From positions 489,151 through 553,150 of the forward strand of contig JAREIK010003007.1 in assembly GCA_029783825.1 (NCBI GenBank): a stretch of 64,000 nucleotides of DNA, given 5' to 3'. Below are positions 23,207 to 40,194 of the stretch, piece after piece; position 1 is the stretch's first letter; each line of letters begins with the position of its first letter. Source of the DNA: Sapria himalayana. Its lineage: Eukaryota > Streptophyta > Magnoliopsida > Malpighiales > Rafflesiaceae. Made by a program: the position numbers and the translations under genes. The notes beneath the pieces were generated by a model. That model worked only from the letters and a program-made list of their open reading frames with translations. It was not told the DNA's origin and did not search any database.

Positions 23207-26200
23207 AAAAAATAGTTAGATAATAAGATAGAGATAAAAATAGATAGGTAGATAGATAAGTAGATAGATAGATAGATATGCAGATAGACAAATAAAAAAA
23301 TATATAGATAGACTATGACTGGTAAACTAATCGATAGAAACATTAAAAAATAGTTAGACAGATATGTAGATATAAAATTGGATAGTTAGATAGATAGATA
23401 AATAGACAGCTATACAAATACATAGATTTACATATTGATAGATTAAAATAAATAAAGATAGACATATAGATATATAGATTGATAGAAAGATTAACACAAA
23501 GACAAATAGACAGATAGATAGATACAAAAAAAATAAATAAATAGATAAATATAGAAATATAAAAATACACATATAGATAGATAGATAGATAGACATATAG
23601 ACAAAAAGATAGATAGATAGATATATAGATTGACATAGTGATAGATCGACAATTATATAGATATATAGATACACAGACTGATTAGATAGATAGATAGACA
23701 GATAGGTAGAAAGTGAGATAAACATAAAAATAGACAGACTTATAAACAAAAAGATATATAAATAGATTGACATATAGATTTATACAAAAATAGTCAAATA
23801 ATAGATAGGCAAATAGCTAGATAGATAGATAGATAAGCAGAAAAACATATATATAGATAAATTGATAAACAAATAGTCAAAAATAAAAATAGAGACATAG
23901 ACATATAAATAGATAGATAGATATACATATACACATATCAATAGAAAGATAGATAGTAATATATATAGATAGATTGATACATGGATAAAAGATAGACAAA
24001 TAGATAGTTAGATAAATAGACAGATAGATATATAGACAAATAAATAAATAGACAGACATATATATATGTAAATATATATATATATATATATTATACAGAG
24101 TTAGACATATATAAAGATAGATTAATTGAATGATAGGCACATAGACACATTGAAAGATGGGTAGATAGGAAAATAGACATATATAAAGATAGACAAATAA
24201 ATTGATAAATAGAATAACAGATATATATATATATATATATAAATAAAATGATAGAAAGATAGATAGTTAAACATATAAACAGATAGATAGAAAGACAGAT
24301 AGACATATAAAAAGATATATAGATTGATAAATAGATAGACAAATAGAAACATAAATAGATTTGATAGATAAACAAATAGGCAAATAAGCATATAGTATAA
24401 ATAGATAGATAGAGAGAAATTAGATTGATTGTAATATAGTCAAATCAAAAACTAGACAAATAGTTAGATAACTAAATAGATAGATAGGCAGATAGATAGC
24501 TAGCTAGCTAGATAGATAGCTAGACAAATATATAAAGTTACATAATGAAAGATAGATATATAAATAGATAGATAGGTAGATAAAGAGAAATAAAGATTGA
24601 CATATAGACAAATATATAAATAGATAAATATATATGCATGTAGACAAATAGATAGAAATAGAGATATATAGATAGATAGATAGATAGACTAATAGACTAT
24701 TAGATAATAGACAAATAGACTAAAAGATTGATAGACATAAAGAGAATTAGATAGTTAGATAGATAAATAGATAGACTGATAGATAGTTAGACAATTAGAT
24801 AGTTAGATAGTTAGAAAGTAAGATATTTAGATAGACAAACAGATAGCTAGAGAGATTCACTGATTGAAAAATTAACACATTGATAGATAGACAAATAGTT
24901 AGATAGATAAATAGAAAAAAAAGATAAACTAATGATATGTAAACAAATATACATAAAGATAGATAAATAAACAGATAAATAGATAGATAGATAGACAGAC
25001 AGATAGAAAAATAATAATATAGGTAGGTAGATAAATAGATAGATAGATAAACATATAAATAGATAGGTATATAGATGAATAGATAGATAGATAAAAAAAA
25101 TACATAGATGGATAGATAGATAGACAAATAGACAGAAAGACAGATAGACAAACAAATATATTGATAGATAGGTAGACATATTGATAGATAGTCAAATTGG
25201 CAAATAAATAGATAAAAAGAAATACAAATAAATACATCGACAGATAAATAGATTAGATCGATCAATAGACAAATAGACAAATAGATAGATATATATACAG
25301 ATAGATAAATAGATAGGTAGATAAACAAATTAACATATACTCAGATATATATATATATATATACATATACACACATATACAGATAGAGAGATAGAGAAAT
25401 ATACAGATAGATAGAAAGATAGATATGTAGATAGATAAAATGAAGATATATAGATAGACACTTAGTCATATAGATAGATAGATTGATATATATATAGATA
25501 GATAGACAAATAGATATTTAGATAGGAAGATAGACACTTTAACAAATAGATTAGTAAAAATAAAGATAATTAGATAGTTAGATAGATAGATAGATAGATA
25601 AGTAGATAGAAAGTTAGATATTTACATAGATAGTAATATAGGCATAAAGACATTTAGAAAGATTGAAATATAGAGAGATCCACATAATGAAAGATAGGTA
25701 GATAGATAGATATACAAATAGATAGATAGATAGTTAGTTATATAAATAAATAGATAGACATATAGGTATTAGACATATTTGTAGATAGTAAGATAAGAAG
25801 TTAGATAGATAGATAGTCAAATAGAGATTTAGATCTTTGACATATAGACAAATAGATATATAGTTAGTTAGAGAGATTGACATATACATAGTCGAATAGA
25901 TATATAGATACATATACATATAGATAGTCAGATATATAGATTAAAAACTAGATAGAAAGAAAGATTGATACATTGACAGATAGCCAAATAGATAGATAGA
26001 AAGATAGATAAATAGAGAGGTAAATAAGTAAATTGGTATATAAATAGATATACATATAGAGATAGATAGATAGACAAACAGATTCATATATAGATAGATA
26101 GATAGATAGATTATTAGACACATGGATAGGTAGATAGATAGATAGATATATATATATAAAGATAGATAGGTAGATAAATAGATACATATATAGATAGATA

Positions 26201-27810
26201 AATAGACAGATTGATTGAAAGCCTGAAAGATAGAAAGCCAATTAGATTGTTAGAAAGATAGTAAAATAGAAAGATAGATAGTGATACAAATAGATAGATT
26301 GACATATAGACATTTAGAAAAATAGATAGATAGAAAGATGGATAGTTAAAAATATAGATATATAGATAGATAGATAGATATACATATTGATAGATAGACA
26401 GACAGATAAATAGATAAATAGATAAACAAATAAAGAGATAAAAAATAGGCAGTCAGAGAGAGATAAATAGATAGATAGTCACTTAAATAGATAGCAAGAT
26501 CGATAGATAGTAAGATAGATAGGTAGATAAATAGATACACACACACACACACACAAAGAGAGATAGATAGATATATATACGGATAGAAAGATTGGTAGAT
26601 GAAAGATACAGAGATAGATATATTGACAGAATTAAAGATAGATAGATAAATAAAAAGATAGATAGATAGGCATATAGATTGATAGATCCATAAATATTTT
26701 GATAGCTTTTTAAATAAAAAGAGAAATAGATAGAATGATTGAATGATAGATAGATAAAAAGTTTGACAAGTAGGCAGATAGACAGAAAGACAGTTAAAAA
26801 GTTAGAGATAAAAATAAATACAAATATTGATATTTAAATAGTTACAAAAATAGACAGAATGACATATACACATTTCGAAATAAAAAATATATATACATAT
26901 AGATAGATAAATAAATAGACAAATCGATTAATAAACATATAAATAGATACACGGATATACATATAGAGAGATAGATAAATAGATAGTTAGATTCATAATA
27001 AGTTTTATAAACTGATAGATCAAAAAAAGATAGACAAATAAATATATAGATAAATAGATAGATAAATAGATAGACAAATATATAGATAGGTAGAGAGATA
27101 AATAGTTAGATAGATAAAAAATAAATAGATATATATATATATATATATATATAAAGATAGACAAATAGCTAGATAGATAGATAGATATATTGATAGATAG
27201 ATATACAGATAAATAGATTGATAGAATAACAAATTGATAGATAGATATATAGACAGATAGATTGATGATAGATAAAAAAATATAAAGATATATAAATCAA
27301 TAGAAAGATAAACATATAGATATAGATATATATAATAGACTAAATGATAGAAAATTAATTAGATATTTAGATAGATAAAGAGATATTAAAATACATAGAT
27401 AGTTAGATATATAGATTAATAGAAAAATAGCTAGATAGATAGATAGACATATAGACATATAGATATATAGTATTATAGATAGTTAGATTGATTGTAGATT
27501 GATAGATAGACACATAAAAAGTTAGAAAGACAGACAGACAGAAAGACAAATAGATAGATATACAGATAGACAGACAGACAAATAGATAGATATACAGATA
27601 GATAGACAAAAAAATAGATAGACAAATAGATAAATACACAAATAGATAGATATACAAATTGATAGATAGATAGGTAGATAGATAAATAGTTCAAAAAACT
27701 AATAAATAGAAAGCTAGTTAGATAGATATTCATATAGACATATAGATAGTTAGAATGGTTGATATTTAGATAGATAAACAAATAGATAAATAATGATATA
27801 GATAGTTAGA

Positions 27811-27870
27811 TAGAAAGATAGACAGATAGATAGAAAGATAGACAGATAGATAGAAAGATAGACAGATATA
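27811..27870. repeat. 20-bp tandem repeat, three copies
   Basis: TAGAAAGATAGACAGATAGA occurs at 27811 and 27831 exactly, and at 27851 with one difference at its end. It is a recent local amplification of a five-tetramer unit inside the GATA array. Confidence 0.9.
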
Positions 27871-30850
27871 TAAATAGATAGACATATAGATTGATATATA
27901 GTTAGACATATAGATTGATAGATAAATAGACATATAGATTGATAAACAAATAGATATATTGAATGTCAAAAGGATAGATAGACTAATAGATAGATAGATT
28001 GATTGATTGATCAATAGATTGATATACAGATAGACAAATAGATAGAAAGACATATAGATAGATATTTAAAAAAAATAGATAAATATATAAATAGATAGAT
28101 AAATAGACAAAAAGACATATAGACATATAGACAGAGAAATAGATAGAAGATAGATAATTTGATAGATAGTCAGATAGATTATTGTGAAGATAGATAGATA
28201 GATACACAAATAGATAGAATGAAAGCTAGATACCTAAATAGATAGATTGATAGACTAATAGACAAATTGACATATAGACAAATAGACAAATATATAAATA
28301 TATTATTAAATAGATATAGAGATAGGCATATAGATAGATAGTCTAATAGACTAATACACAGAAAGATAGTTATTTAGTTAGACATACAGAGTGATAGATA
28401 GTTAGATTGTTAGATTCTAAGATACATCAAAAAATATATAAATAGATAGATAGACAGACAGATTAAAGATAGATATTTAGATAGATGGAATATTGATAAA
28501 TAGACTGATAGATTGATAAAGAAATAGAGAGATAGATAGAATGCCATATAGATAGATAGTTAGACAGATAGATAGATAGACACATAAAGAAATAGACAAA
28601 TAGAGAAATAGACAAATTGACAGATAGATAGATAGATATATAGCCAGATATATAGATAGATAGATAGGCAAATAGATATATAATTAGATTCACATATAGA
28701 GAGATAGACATATACTTAGAAAGATATATCGATAGATAGATAGATAATAGACTAATACACAAATTAATAGATAGATAGATATACAAAGAAAAATATAGAT
28801 TGATAGGCATATAAAAAGATAGATTGATTGATATATAGACAAATTGAAAAATAGATAGAAAAACATATAGATATATAGATAGATAGATAGATAGATAGAT
28901 TTATATATATTTAGATAGATAGAGAGAATGATTGACTAAGAGACTGATAGATTGAAATATATTTAGACCGTTAGAGAAATAGATAAATAGAAAGATAGAT
29001 AGTTAGTTAGTTACATAGGCTTATAGATAGATAGACATAAATATTTAGATATATAATAGATAGATATATAGATTGATTGATAGACTAATAGATTGAATGA
29101 TTGATAGACTAATAGAAAAATAAAGAAATAGACAGATAGACAGATAGTTAGATAGATAGATAAACAAATAGATAGATAAATAAATAGATAGGAAGATAGA
29201 TAGATATCAAAATAGACATATATACAGATAGGCAGATAGATAGATAGATAAAGATATATATATATATATATATATTAATCAGTTATATTATAGATAGATT
29301 GACATATTGATAATTAGATTGACCATATAGACAAATTGATAGATAGACATATTGAAAGATATACAAATAGATAGATAGATATACAGATAGACTACTAGAC
29401 ATATAGACAAATAATACTTAGATAGTAAGATATCTTGATAAATAGCGATAGAGATAGATAGATAGATAGACTGATAGACTGATAGACAGAGAGTCATATA
29501 GATAGATTGAGAGATATATATTTTGACAAATAGATATATAGTGAGATAAATAAAATACAAATAAACACATAGACAAATATATAAATAGAGATATAGACAA
29601 ATAGACAAGTAGATAGAGATAAAGATATATAGGTAGATAGGTAGATAGAATGATAGATAGACAGAAAGATAGATAGATTGATATAGAAATATAGAAATAT
29701 ATATATATATATATATATATATAGAGTTATATAGTCAGATAGATAGAAAGATAGATAAACTACATAATAACAAATAGATAGATAAACAAGTTAAATAAAT
29801 ATATGGATTGATCGCTACATAGTTAGACATAATTACTAACAGACTGATAGATATAAAGATAATAGATAGTAGACATATAGTCTGATTGATTGATAGATAA
29901 AAAAAATAATATGATAGATAGATAGATATACAGATAGAAGATAAATATTTAGATAGTTAGATAGATTTATAGATATATAGAAATATAGATAGACAGATAG
30001 AATGATAGACAAATAGATAGATTGACACACTGATAAAAAGATAGACAGACAAATATATACATATGTAGACAGAAATATAAGAAAATTGGCAGATATATAG
30101 ATTGATAGACATATTGATAGATAGATATATAGATTGATAAAAAAATAGATAGATAGATAAATACATAGATAGTTAGACATATATATAGACAGATAGATTG
30201 ATATATAAATAAATAGATATATTGATAGATTGATAAATAGACAGGCAGGCAGATAGATAGATACACATATAAATAGATAGAAAAAAAGATAGACAGTCAG
30301 ACACATAGATATATTGAGAGATAGATAGACAACTTAAAAGATAGATTAAAATAAATATAGACAGGTAGATAGACAGATAGATAAACAAGAAGATAGACAG
30401 ATAGATATACAGATAAAAAAATAGATATATAGACAGATAGATTGACAGATTGATATATAGTTGGATAGACCGACAAATAGATAGATATATATATACACAT
30501 ATATATAGTTAGATAGATAGATAAAAAAAATAGATAGATAGATAGATAGTTAGTTATAGAAAAAAAATTTAAATAGATAAATTGATAGATAGATAGATAA
30601 ATAGATAGAAGAATAAATAGTTAGATAGACAGATAGATAGATATATAGATAAACAGATAGAAAAATAGAAAAATAGAAAAATAGATAAATAGGTAGATAG
30701 ACAAATAGTCAGTTAGATTAATAAATAGATATACAAATAGATAGATAGATAGATTGATAGATAAACAGATAAACAATGGGATAAAAATACTAATATATAA
30801 TTGATAAATAGATTGATAGAAAGATACTCAAATATAATAGAGATAGATAT

Positions 30851-30898
30851 ACACATAGACACATAGACACATAGACACATAGACACATAGACACATAG
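30851..30898. repeat. 8-bp tandem repeat ACACATAG, six copies
   Basis: Six consecutive perfect copies of ACACATAG lie inside the GATA array. The unit is two tetramers, ACAC and ATAG, amplified together. Confidence 0.92.
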
Positions 30899-31614
30899 AT
30901 AGATAGATAGGTGGATAAATATATACACCAATAGACAGATAGACAAAATAGAAAAATAGATTGATAGATAGACAAAAATAGACACATATACATTTAGACT
31001 AATAAATAGATAGACATATAGATAGATAGATAGACTGATAACCAGATAGTTAGTTAGACAGATATACATATAGACCGATAGATAGATATATAGATAGACA
31101 AATAAATTGATAAATAGATAGAGAGATTGATAGATAGACAAATAAATTGATAGATAGATAGACAGATTGATAGATAGACAAATACTAGATAGACATATAG
31201 ACCTATAGACAAATAGACATAATGATAGATAGATAGATAGAGATATATATAATTAAATAGATAGACAGACAGATAGATAAATACATAGATAGATTGATAA
31301 ATAGAATATTAGATAGATAGATAGATAGACATATAGGCAGATAGACAGATAGATAAATAGATAGATAGATAAACAGATAGTCAGATAGTCAGAGAGAGAT
31401 TGAGAGATTGATTGATAAAAAGATAGATAAAAATATAGGAAAAGAGGCAAAGGGATATATAGCTAAATAGAGACTCTGATAGACTAATAGGCTGATAGCT
31501 AGATAGATAGAGAATAGACATATAGATAAATAGATAGATCAACATATAGATAGGAAAACATTTATATAGATAGATAAAATGCTAGGTAGGTAGGTAGCTA
31601 GTTATGAAGGTAAG

Positions 31615-31769
31615 TAGGTAGAGAGATAGAGAGATAGATAAGTAGAGAGATAGAGAGGTAGAGATATAGAGAGAAAGAAAGATAGATATAAAAAGATATC
31701 AAGAAATAGAGAGATAGAGATTTAAAAAGATAGAGATATAAAGAGATAGAGATATAAAGAGATAGAGAT

Positions 31770-31802
<33 letters not shown>

Positions 31803-33255
31803 TAAAGAGATATAGATATAAAGAGATACATAGATAGATACAGAAAGAAAGATATACAAAGATATATAGATAGAGACATAGAGAAATAGATTGATACACA
31901 GATAGATAGATAGATAGATAGATAGATGATAGACAAACATATAGAAAGAAAGAAAGATAGATAGATATATTGACTAACAAACTAATAAAGTAATAGAATA
32001 ATAGTCTAAATGACTGATAGACTAATAGACAGACAAATAGATAGAAAGACAAATTAGCAGATACACATATAGGCAGATAGACAAATAGACATATAGGCAG
32101 ATATATATATAGCTAAAAAGACAGATAGACAAATAGATAGAAAAATAGATACATAGATAGGCAGGTAATCAAATACAAACTTCGATAGATAGATAGGTAG
32201 ATAAACTTATATAGAAATAAATCAATTAGACAAATAAACATATAGACAGATAGATAAATAGATTTGTAAAATTATACAGATAGAATAATAGACATATAAG
32301 CATATAGATATATAGTCAAATAGACAAATAGACAGATATATAACTAGATATATATACAGATTTATAGAAAGACATAGATAGATAAACAGATATAGAAATA
32401 GACATATAGATAGATAGACAAATAGATAAATAGAAAGATAGACTAATAGATAAATAGATAAATAGATAAATAGATAGATAGATAAATAGACAGATTGACA
32501 GATAGATATTTAGAAAAATATATAGTTATCAGAAAGACAAAAAAATTGATTGATTATAGACACATAGACATATAGACAAATAGATTTATAAATAGATAGG
32601 CATATAGATATACAATTTGATAGATTGACACATAAACAGATAGATAGATAGACTTGTATATAGATAGATAGTTCGACAGATAGATAGATGTACATATAGA
32701 TAGATAGATAGTCAGACAAATAGGTAGATATAATGATAGAGAAAGTAATAGATAGACTGATAGACAAATATACAGATAGACATATACATAGATTGATAGA
32801 TAGACAAATATACAGATAGACATATAGAGAGAAAGAGAGATAGAGTGAGATAGATAGATATATAGATAAAATGATAGACAGATAGATGGTTAAATAGATA
32901 GATAGATAGAGAGAAAGATAAAAAGACAGAGATAATGAGACTGATAGATGAATTTTCACAGAAAGAAAGTTAGAGAGATAGATAGATAGATAGATAGAAA
33001 AGTAGCTAGATAGATCGATAGACATATTTCTAGGTACGTATGTAGCTTGCTAGGTAGTTAAGTAGGTAAAGATATACTGAGGTAGTTAAGTAGTTAAGTA
33101 GATAGAGAGAAAGAGAGAAAATAGAGAGATAGAGAGATATAGTGATATAGAGATAGATAAATAGAGAGATAAAGAGAGAGAGATAGAGAAATAGAGAGAT
33201 AGAGAGATATAAAGATAGAGAGATATAGAGATAGAGAGATCATGATAAAGATAAA
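31615..33255. repeat. GAGATA-rich sub-blocks in the GATA array
   Basis: At 31615-31880, about 32825-32960 and 33095-33250 the usual GATA is replaced by GAGATAGA and GAGAGATATAGA motifs. The sub-blocks are separated by ordinary GATA sequence. They mark a GA-rich subfamily spread locally within the array. Confidence 0.8.
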
Positions 33256-36200
33256 AAGATAGATAGACAATTAGGCACATAGGCGCATATACAGATAGTC
33301 AAATAAACAAATAGACTAAATGATAGACTGACAAACTAATAGACTAGCAGTCTGACAAACTAATAGACTAGCAGACTTATAGAATGATAGACTAATAGAC
33401 TAATAGACTGACAGACTCATAGATAGAAAAACAAATAGAATAATAGATAGACTAATAGATAGATAGAAAACAAGACAATATAAAGATATATAGAAAAATG
33501 GACAAACAGATAGATAGGCAGACAAATAGATAGACACATTGACATACAGATAGATAGACAACTAGTAAGGTAAACAAATAATTAGGTAGATAGATAGTTA
33601 GCATATACACAATCAAGTATACTAATACTCGAGCAGACAAAGAGGTAGACACATGAATAGATAGACCGATAGACAGATAGATAGACTGATTGACAAATAG
33701 ATATGCATATATAGATATAGAAATATCGAAAGATAGATAGACTCATAGATAGATAAACAAAAAATCAAACAAATAAATAAATACACAAATAGATAGATAG
33801 ATATTTAGATAGATAGATTGATTGATTGATATATTGATAGACAAATAGAAAGATAAATTATAGAAAATTGATAGATAGATATATAAATAGATAGACAGAT
33901 AGGTAGGTAGGTAAAATGACAGTTAGATAGAAAGAGAGATAAACAAATATATAGATAGATTTTTATAAAGATAGATATAATGATAGATAGAAAAAATTTA
34001 GATAGATAGATAGATAGATAGAAAAATATGTAGATTGATTGATTGACAAATTGATAAATAGATTGAAATTTAGATTGATAGGTAGATAGATAGATAGATT
34101 GATCATTCTATTAATAGACATATTGTTACATAAATTAATAGACAAATCGATGGATAGATTTAAAGGCATGATTATAGCCGGATTGATATAAATATTTATA
34201 GCCAGACAGACAGACAGACAGATAGATAGATAGATATATAGATAGCTAGATAGAGAGATAGATAGATATATAGATATATTGATAGCTAGATAGAGAGATA
34301 GATAGAAAGATCGATAGACATATAGATAGATATATATATATTGCATGATTGATTGATTGATTGAAAAATAGATAGATAGACAGATTATTAGATAGATATA
34401 AAGATAAATAGATAGTAAGCTATATCAATAAATAGATAAATAAAAAGATTGATTGATAGATAGAGAGACATATAGATACACAGATAGATTAAAAGATAGT
34501 CAAATATATTGATTAACTTATAGACACAAAAATAGATAGATAAATAGACAGATAGAAAGATATTTGGATAGATAGTTTGATAGACATATTGTTAGATAGA
34601 TTGATAGACAGATTGATAAATTGATAGATAATAGATAGACAGACACATAGATATATAGATAAATATAAAGGTAGGCAAACATACAGATAGATAGATAGAT
34701 AGACAGATAGATAGATATACATATAGATAGATAGATATATAAATAGACAAACATATATAAAAATAAATATATAGATAGATATAAAGATTGATGGATAGAT
34801 AGATAGATTGATTGATAGACTGATAGATATATAAATAGATAGATAGTTAGTTAGTTAGTTAGACAGATAAATATACAAATAGATAGATAGTTTCATAAAC
34901 AAATAGATAGATTTTTGAAATATAGATTCATAGATAGATTGATAGATATATAGATAGATTGATAGACAAACAGATAAATAAATAAATATTTAGATAGAAA
35001 TATAGGTAGATAAAATATTCAATGAATAGATATACAGATAGATAAAGAGATAAAAAGAGAAATAGATAGACAGATAGGTAGACAAATTGATAGAAGATAG
35101 AAAGACAAATGGATAGATAGATAGATAGACAACTAAATTGATAGAAAGATAAATAGCTAGATAGTTAGACAAATATAGTTAGAGAGATAGAAATATTAAT
35201 AGATAGACTAATAGGTAGGTAGATAGATATATATATATATATAAAGATTGATAAAAAGATTGATAGACAAATAGTGAGAAAGATAGACTAATAGATAGAC
35301 TGATAGATAGACTTATAGATAGATAGACAAACAAATAGACAAATAGATAGACAAATCAGTAATAGATATATAGATTAATAGATAGATAGATAGAAAGGCA
35401 CATAGATAGACATATAGATAGTTAGATTTATACACATATAGATAAATAGATTAATAGATAGATAGATATTTATATAAAAAATAGACAAATATATAGATAG
35501 ATAGCTAGAATAAAGATAGATAAATACATAATAGTTAGATAGATAGACATATAGGTTGACATATAGATAGATAGATTGATTGATTGATTGGCTGGTAGAT
35601 AGATATATACATTGACATATAGAAATATAGATAAATAGAAGATATATAGATAGATACATAGACATGCATATAAATAGATAGTTAAATACAATGATAGACA
35701 GATAGATAGATGGATATTTTGTTAGACAAATAGATAGACATATCAATTTATAAATTGATAAATAGATAAATAGACAGATTTATAGACAGACATATAATAG
35801 ATAAATATATAGATAGATAGATATATAGATAGATAGATAGACAGATACATAGATAGATAGATAGTCAAATAGATAGATATATAGATATGCATATAGATAT
35901 AAATACATATGATTGATTCATATATTTCTAAATAGACAGATAGGTATATAGATAGATAGAAAGATAGATAGATTAATAGATAGATAAATAGAAATATAGA
36001 TAGATATACATATACACAGATAGATTGATTGATTTATAGATAGAAAGATAGATAGACTAAAAGAAAGATTAATAGATAAACAAATACATAAATAGAAAGA
36101 TACACAAATAGACAAATAGACAAATTGAAAGATATATAGATAGAAAAATGGATAGATAGAAAGATATAATGATTAACTAATAGATAAACAGATAGTTATA

Positions 36201-37237
36201 TTGTTAGATAAATAAAAAGATATATTGTTCGATAGTTAGTGATTTAGATAGATAGAAAGATATTAATATTCACAGATTCACAGAATGATAGAAAGACATA
36301 TCGATAAATAGATAGATAGAAATATTGACATAGAGGCATATATATATATTAGAGATAAAGATAGATATATAAATAGATAGATAGATAATTAGATAATTAG
36401 AAAGAATAATATATAGATAGATAAATAAATGGATAGATAGATAGATAAATAGATAGATGGATAGACACATAGTCTTAATAACAAATTGATATTTTAACAG
36501 AATGATAGAGAAATAGATAAACAAATATATAGATAGATAGTTAGACAAATAGACAGTTAGACATATAGAAAAATATAAAAATAAATTGATAGATAAAGAA
36601 ATAGACAGATTGACTTAGATAAATAGATAGATAAACATATAGACAAATAGATAATTCAACATATATACAAATAAACAAATAGAAATATAGAAAGATAGAA
36701 AGATGGACAATAAGATAAATATAGAGAAAGATAGACTAATATATCTAAAGACTAAAAGATTGAAAGATAGTTAAATAGGTAGATAGGTAGACTCATAGAT
36801 AGATAAACAGATAGGTAACTAGATATTTAGACGGTTAGTGAATTAGATAGCACTAGAAAGATAGAGAGATTGTTAAATTGACAGAGTGACAGATTGATAG
36901 ATAGATACATATATATATATATATATATTTATTTATTTATTTATTTATATTTATACACCTAGATAGGTAGACAAATAAGTTGTTGAACAAATATTTAGAT
37001 AGAAAAAAAATAGTTAGGCAAATTGATAGAGAAACAAATAGATAGATTGATAGATAGGTGGATGGATAAACACATAAACTTATAGACTGATAGACTAATA
37101 TATAGACATAGAGAAAGACATATAGACATATTGATTGTTTGAAAGTTTGAAAGATAAACAAATAGACAAAATGATCGATAGAAACATAAATATATAGATT
37201 GATAGATATTTAGATAAATATACATATAGATAGATAG

Positions 37238-37283
<46 letters not shown>

Positions 37284-37439
37284 ATTTAGATAGATGGATA
37301 GATAGTTTAATACATATATAGACAGATAGACATATAGATATATAGACATATAGATAGATACAAAATTAGACAGATAGATGGATCGGTAGATTTATTGACA
37401 CATAAACACATAGAGTGATAAACTAATAAACTATAATAC

Positions 37440-37443
<4 letters not shown>

Positions 37444-37495
<52 letters not shown>

Positions 37496-38829
37496 ACAGA
37501 CAAATATATAGATAGATAAATATATTGATAGATAGATAGATAGATAAATAGACAGACACTTAGATAAATAGGTAGAGATATAGATAGAGAGATAGATTTA
37601 CTGAGATATATATAAATAGATAAATAGATAGATAGTTAGATAGATAAATAGATAATTTTAGAGATAGAGAGATATATTGATAGATAGATAGATTAATAGA
37701 TAGATAGTTAGATAGATAAATAAATAATTTTAGAAATATATATTGATAGATAGATAGATAGAAAGATAGATAGATAGATAGATGATTAGATAGAAAATTA
37801 TATTAATAAATAGATATAAAGACAAATAGACACATAAAAAGACAGATTGATAGATTGATAGATAATTAGGTATGTAGGTAGATAGATAAAAACATATATA
37901 GATAGAAAGATATATAGATAGATATATAAATAGAATGATAGAAATATACATAGATAAATTGATAGATTGATAGAAATAAAGATAAATAAATAGATAGATA
38001 AAGATATATTAATTATTTGATAATTAGATTGATTGATTGATTGATTGTTGGTTGCTTAGATAGATAAATAGATAGACTAAAAAATAGTTAGTTAGATAGA
38101 TATACAAATAGAGAGATAGATTGATAGAAAGATAGACAGATAGACAGATAGACAAATAGATAAATATATAATTAGATAGATAAAAAGATAGATAGATAGA
38201 TAGATAGATTGGTGTATATATATATATATATATAACTATGACAGACACACAAATAGATAGATATATACATATATAGATAGATAAATAGATAAAAATATAC
38301 AAAGATATATTATAAGATAGATAGATAGAGAGACAGAGATATATATATATATATATATTGATTAGTGATAGATAATTATATAGATAGATAGATCGATGAA
38401 TACATAGACAGTCAAATAGATATATATAGATAGACAACTAGTTTGATGGACATTTAGACATATTGATAGATAGATTGATAAATATATAGATATATAGATA
38501 TATAGATACATAGATTGATAGATAGATAGATATACAGCCGAAAAGATAGAAAGATAAATAAATAGATAGACAACTAGATAGAAAGTTATATAAATATATA
38601 GACATATAGACAGAAAGACAGATAGATAGGTAGATAGGTTGATAGGTAAATAGATATATATATAGATAGATAAATTCATAGATATTTAGATAGATAGAAA
38701 GATAAATAAATAAGCAGAACTATAGATAGATAGACAGATTGATATATAGACAGATAGATAGATAAATGGATAGATAGTTAGATAGATGGATAGATATATA
38801 GATAGATAGATAATTAGATAGATAGATAG

Positions 38830-38867
<38 letters not shown>

Positions 38868-38989
38868 TATGTATATAAGTATATAGATCATAGATAGGTA
38901 GATATATATATATATATAGTAGATAGATATATAGATAGAAAGATATATTGTTGGAAGATAGATTGATATATAGTAAGATAGATATATAG

Positions 38990-39020
<31 letters not shown>

Positions 39021-40137
39021 AATACATAGATAGATAGATAGATAAAAAAATTAAATGATAGACAGATAGATAGATTGAAGGATATGTAGATAGATAGATA
39101 GATTGATTGATAATTAGATTGATATATTTATAGATAGAAAGATAAATACAAATATATATCGATATATACTATATAGATATATAGAGAGATAAATAGAAAG
39201 ATAAATTTGTAGTTAGATATATCGATAAATAAATATTTACAAAAACAAACATATAGATAGATAGATAGATAAAGATATAGACATATAGATAATTAGATAG
39301 ATAGATATATAGATATAGAGATAGACAGACAAATAGATAGATTAATAGATAGATAGATATATATATATATATACACATACACACACACACACACAAATAA
39401 ATAGATAGATAGATACTTAGATATAAAAATAGATAGATAGAAAATTAGAAAGATAGATAGATTGATTGATAGAGATAATGATAGATTTTTTATTGATATA
39501 TAGAAAGAGACAACTGTATAGACAAATATATGGACATATAGAAAGATAGACAAATATATGGACATATAGAAAGATAGACAAATATACAAATAAATCGACA
39601 AATAGAGAGATAGATATTTAGATAGATAGGTATATAGCTATATAGATAGATTGATTGAATGATATATGGATAAAAGGTAGAAATATACATAGATATATAA
39701 ATAGATAGATAGATATATAGATAGACACATACGTAGATACAAAAATATATAATTATCTAGATAGATATATAGATAATTAGATAGATAGATAGATTTATTG
39801 ATTTATTAAAAGATAGACAAACAAACAAATAAATAGATATATAGATAGATATATAGACATAAAGATAGATTGATATAAAGATAGATAGGATGATAAGTAC
39901 ATATGTAGATAGGTAGATAGGTAGTTAGATAGATATAAAGACAAAAAGGTAGGTAGATAGAGAGATAGATAGATACATACATCGGTAGATAGATAGATAG
40001 ATTTATAGAATGATAGATAGATAAATAGATGGATAGATAGATAGATGGATAGATAGTTAGATAAATAGATAGATAAATAGTTAGACAGATAGATATATAT
40101 ATAGATAGATAGAAAGAAAGTTAGATAGATAGATAGA

Positions 40138-40194
<57 letters not shown>

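Noticed and set aside
30851..30898. Regular short repeats that might suggest a CRISPR array
   Set aside because: The units are 8 bp, contiguous and without spacers; no cas genes are present.
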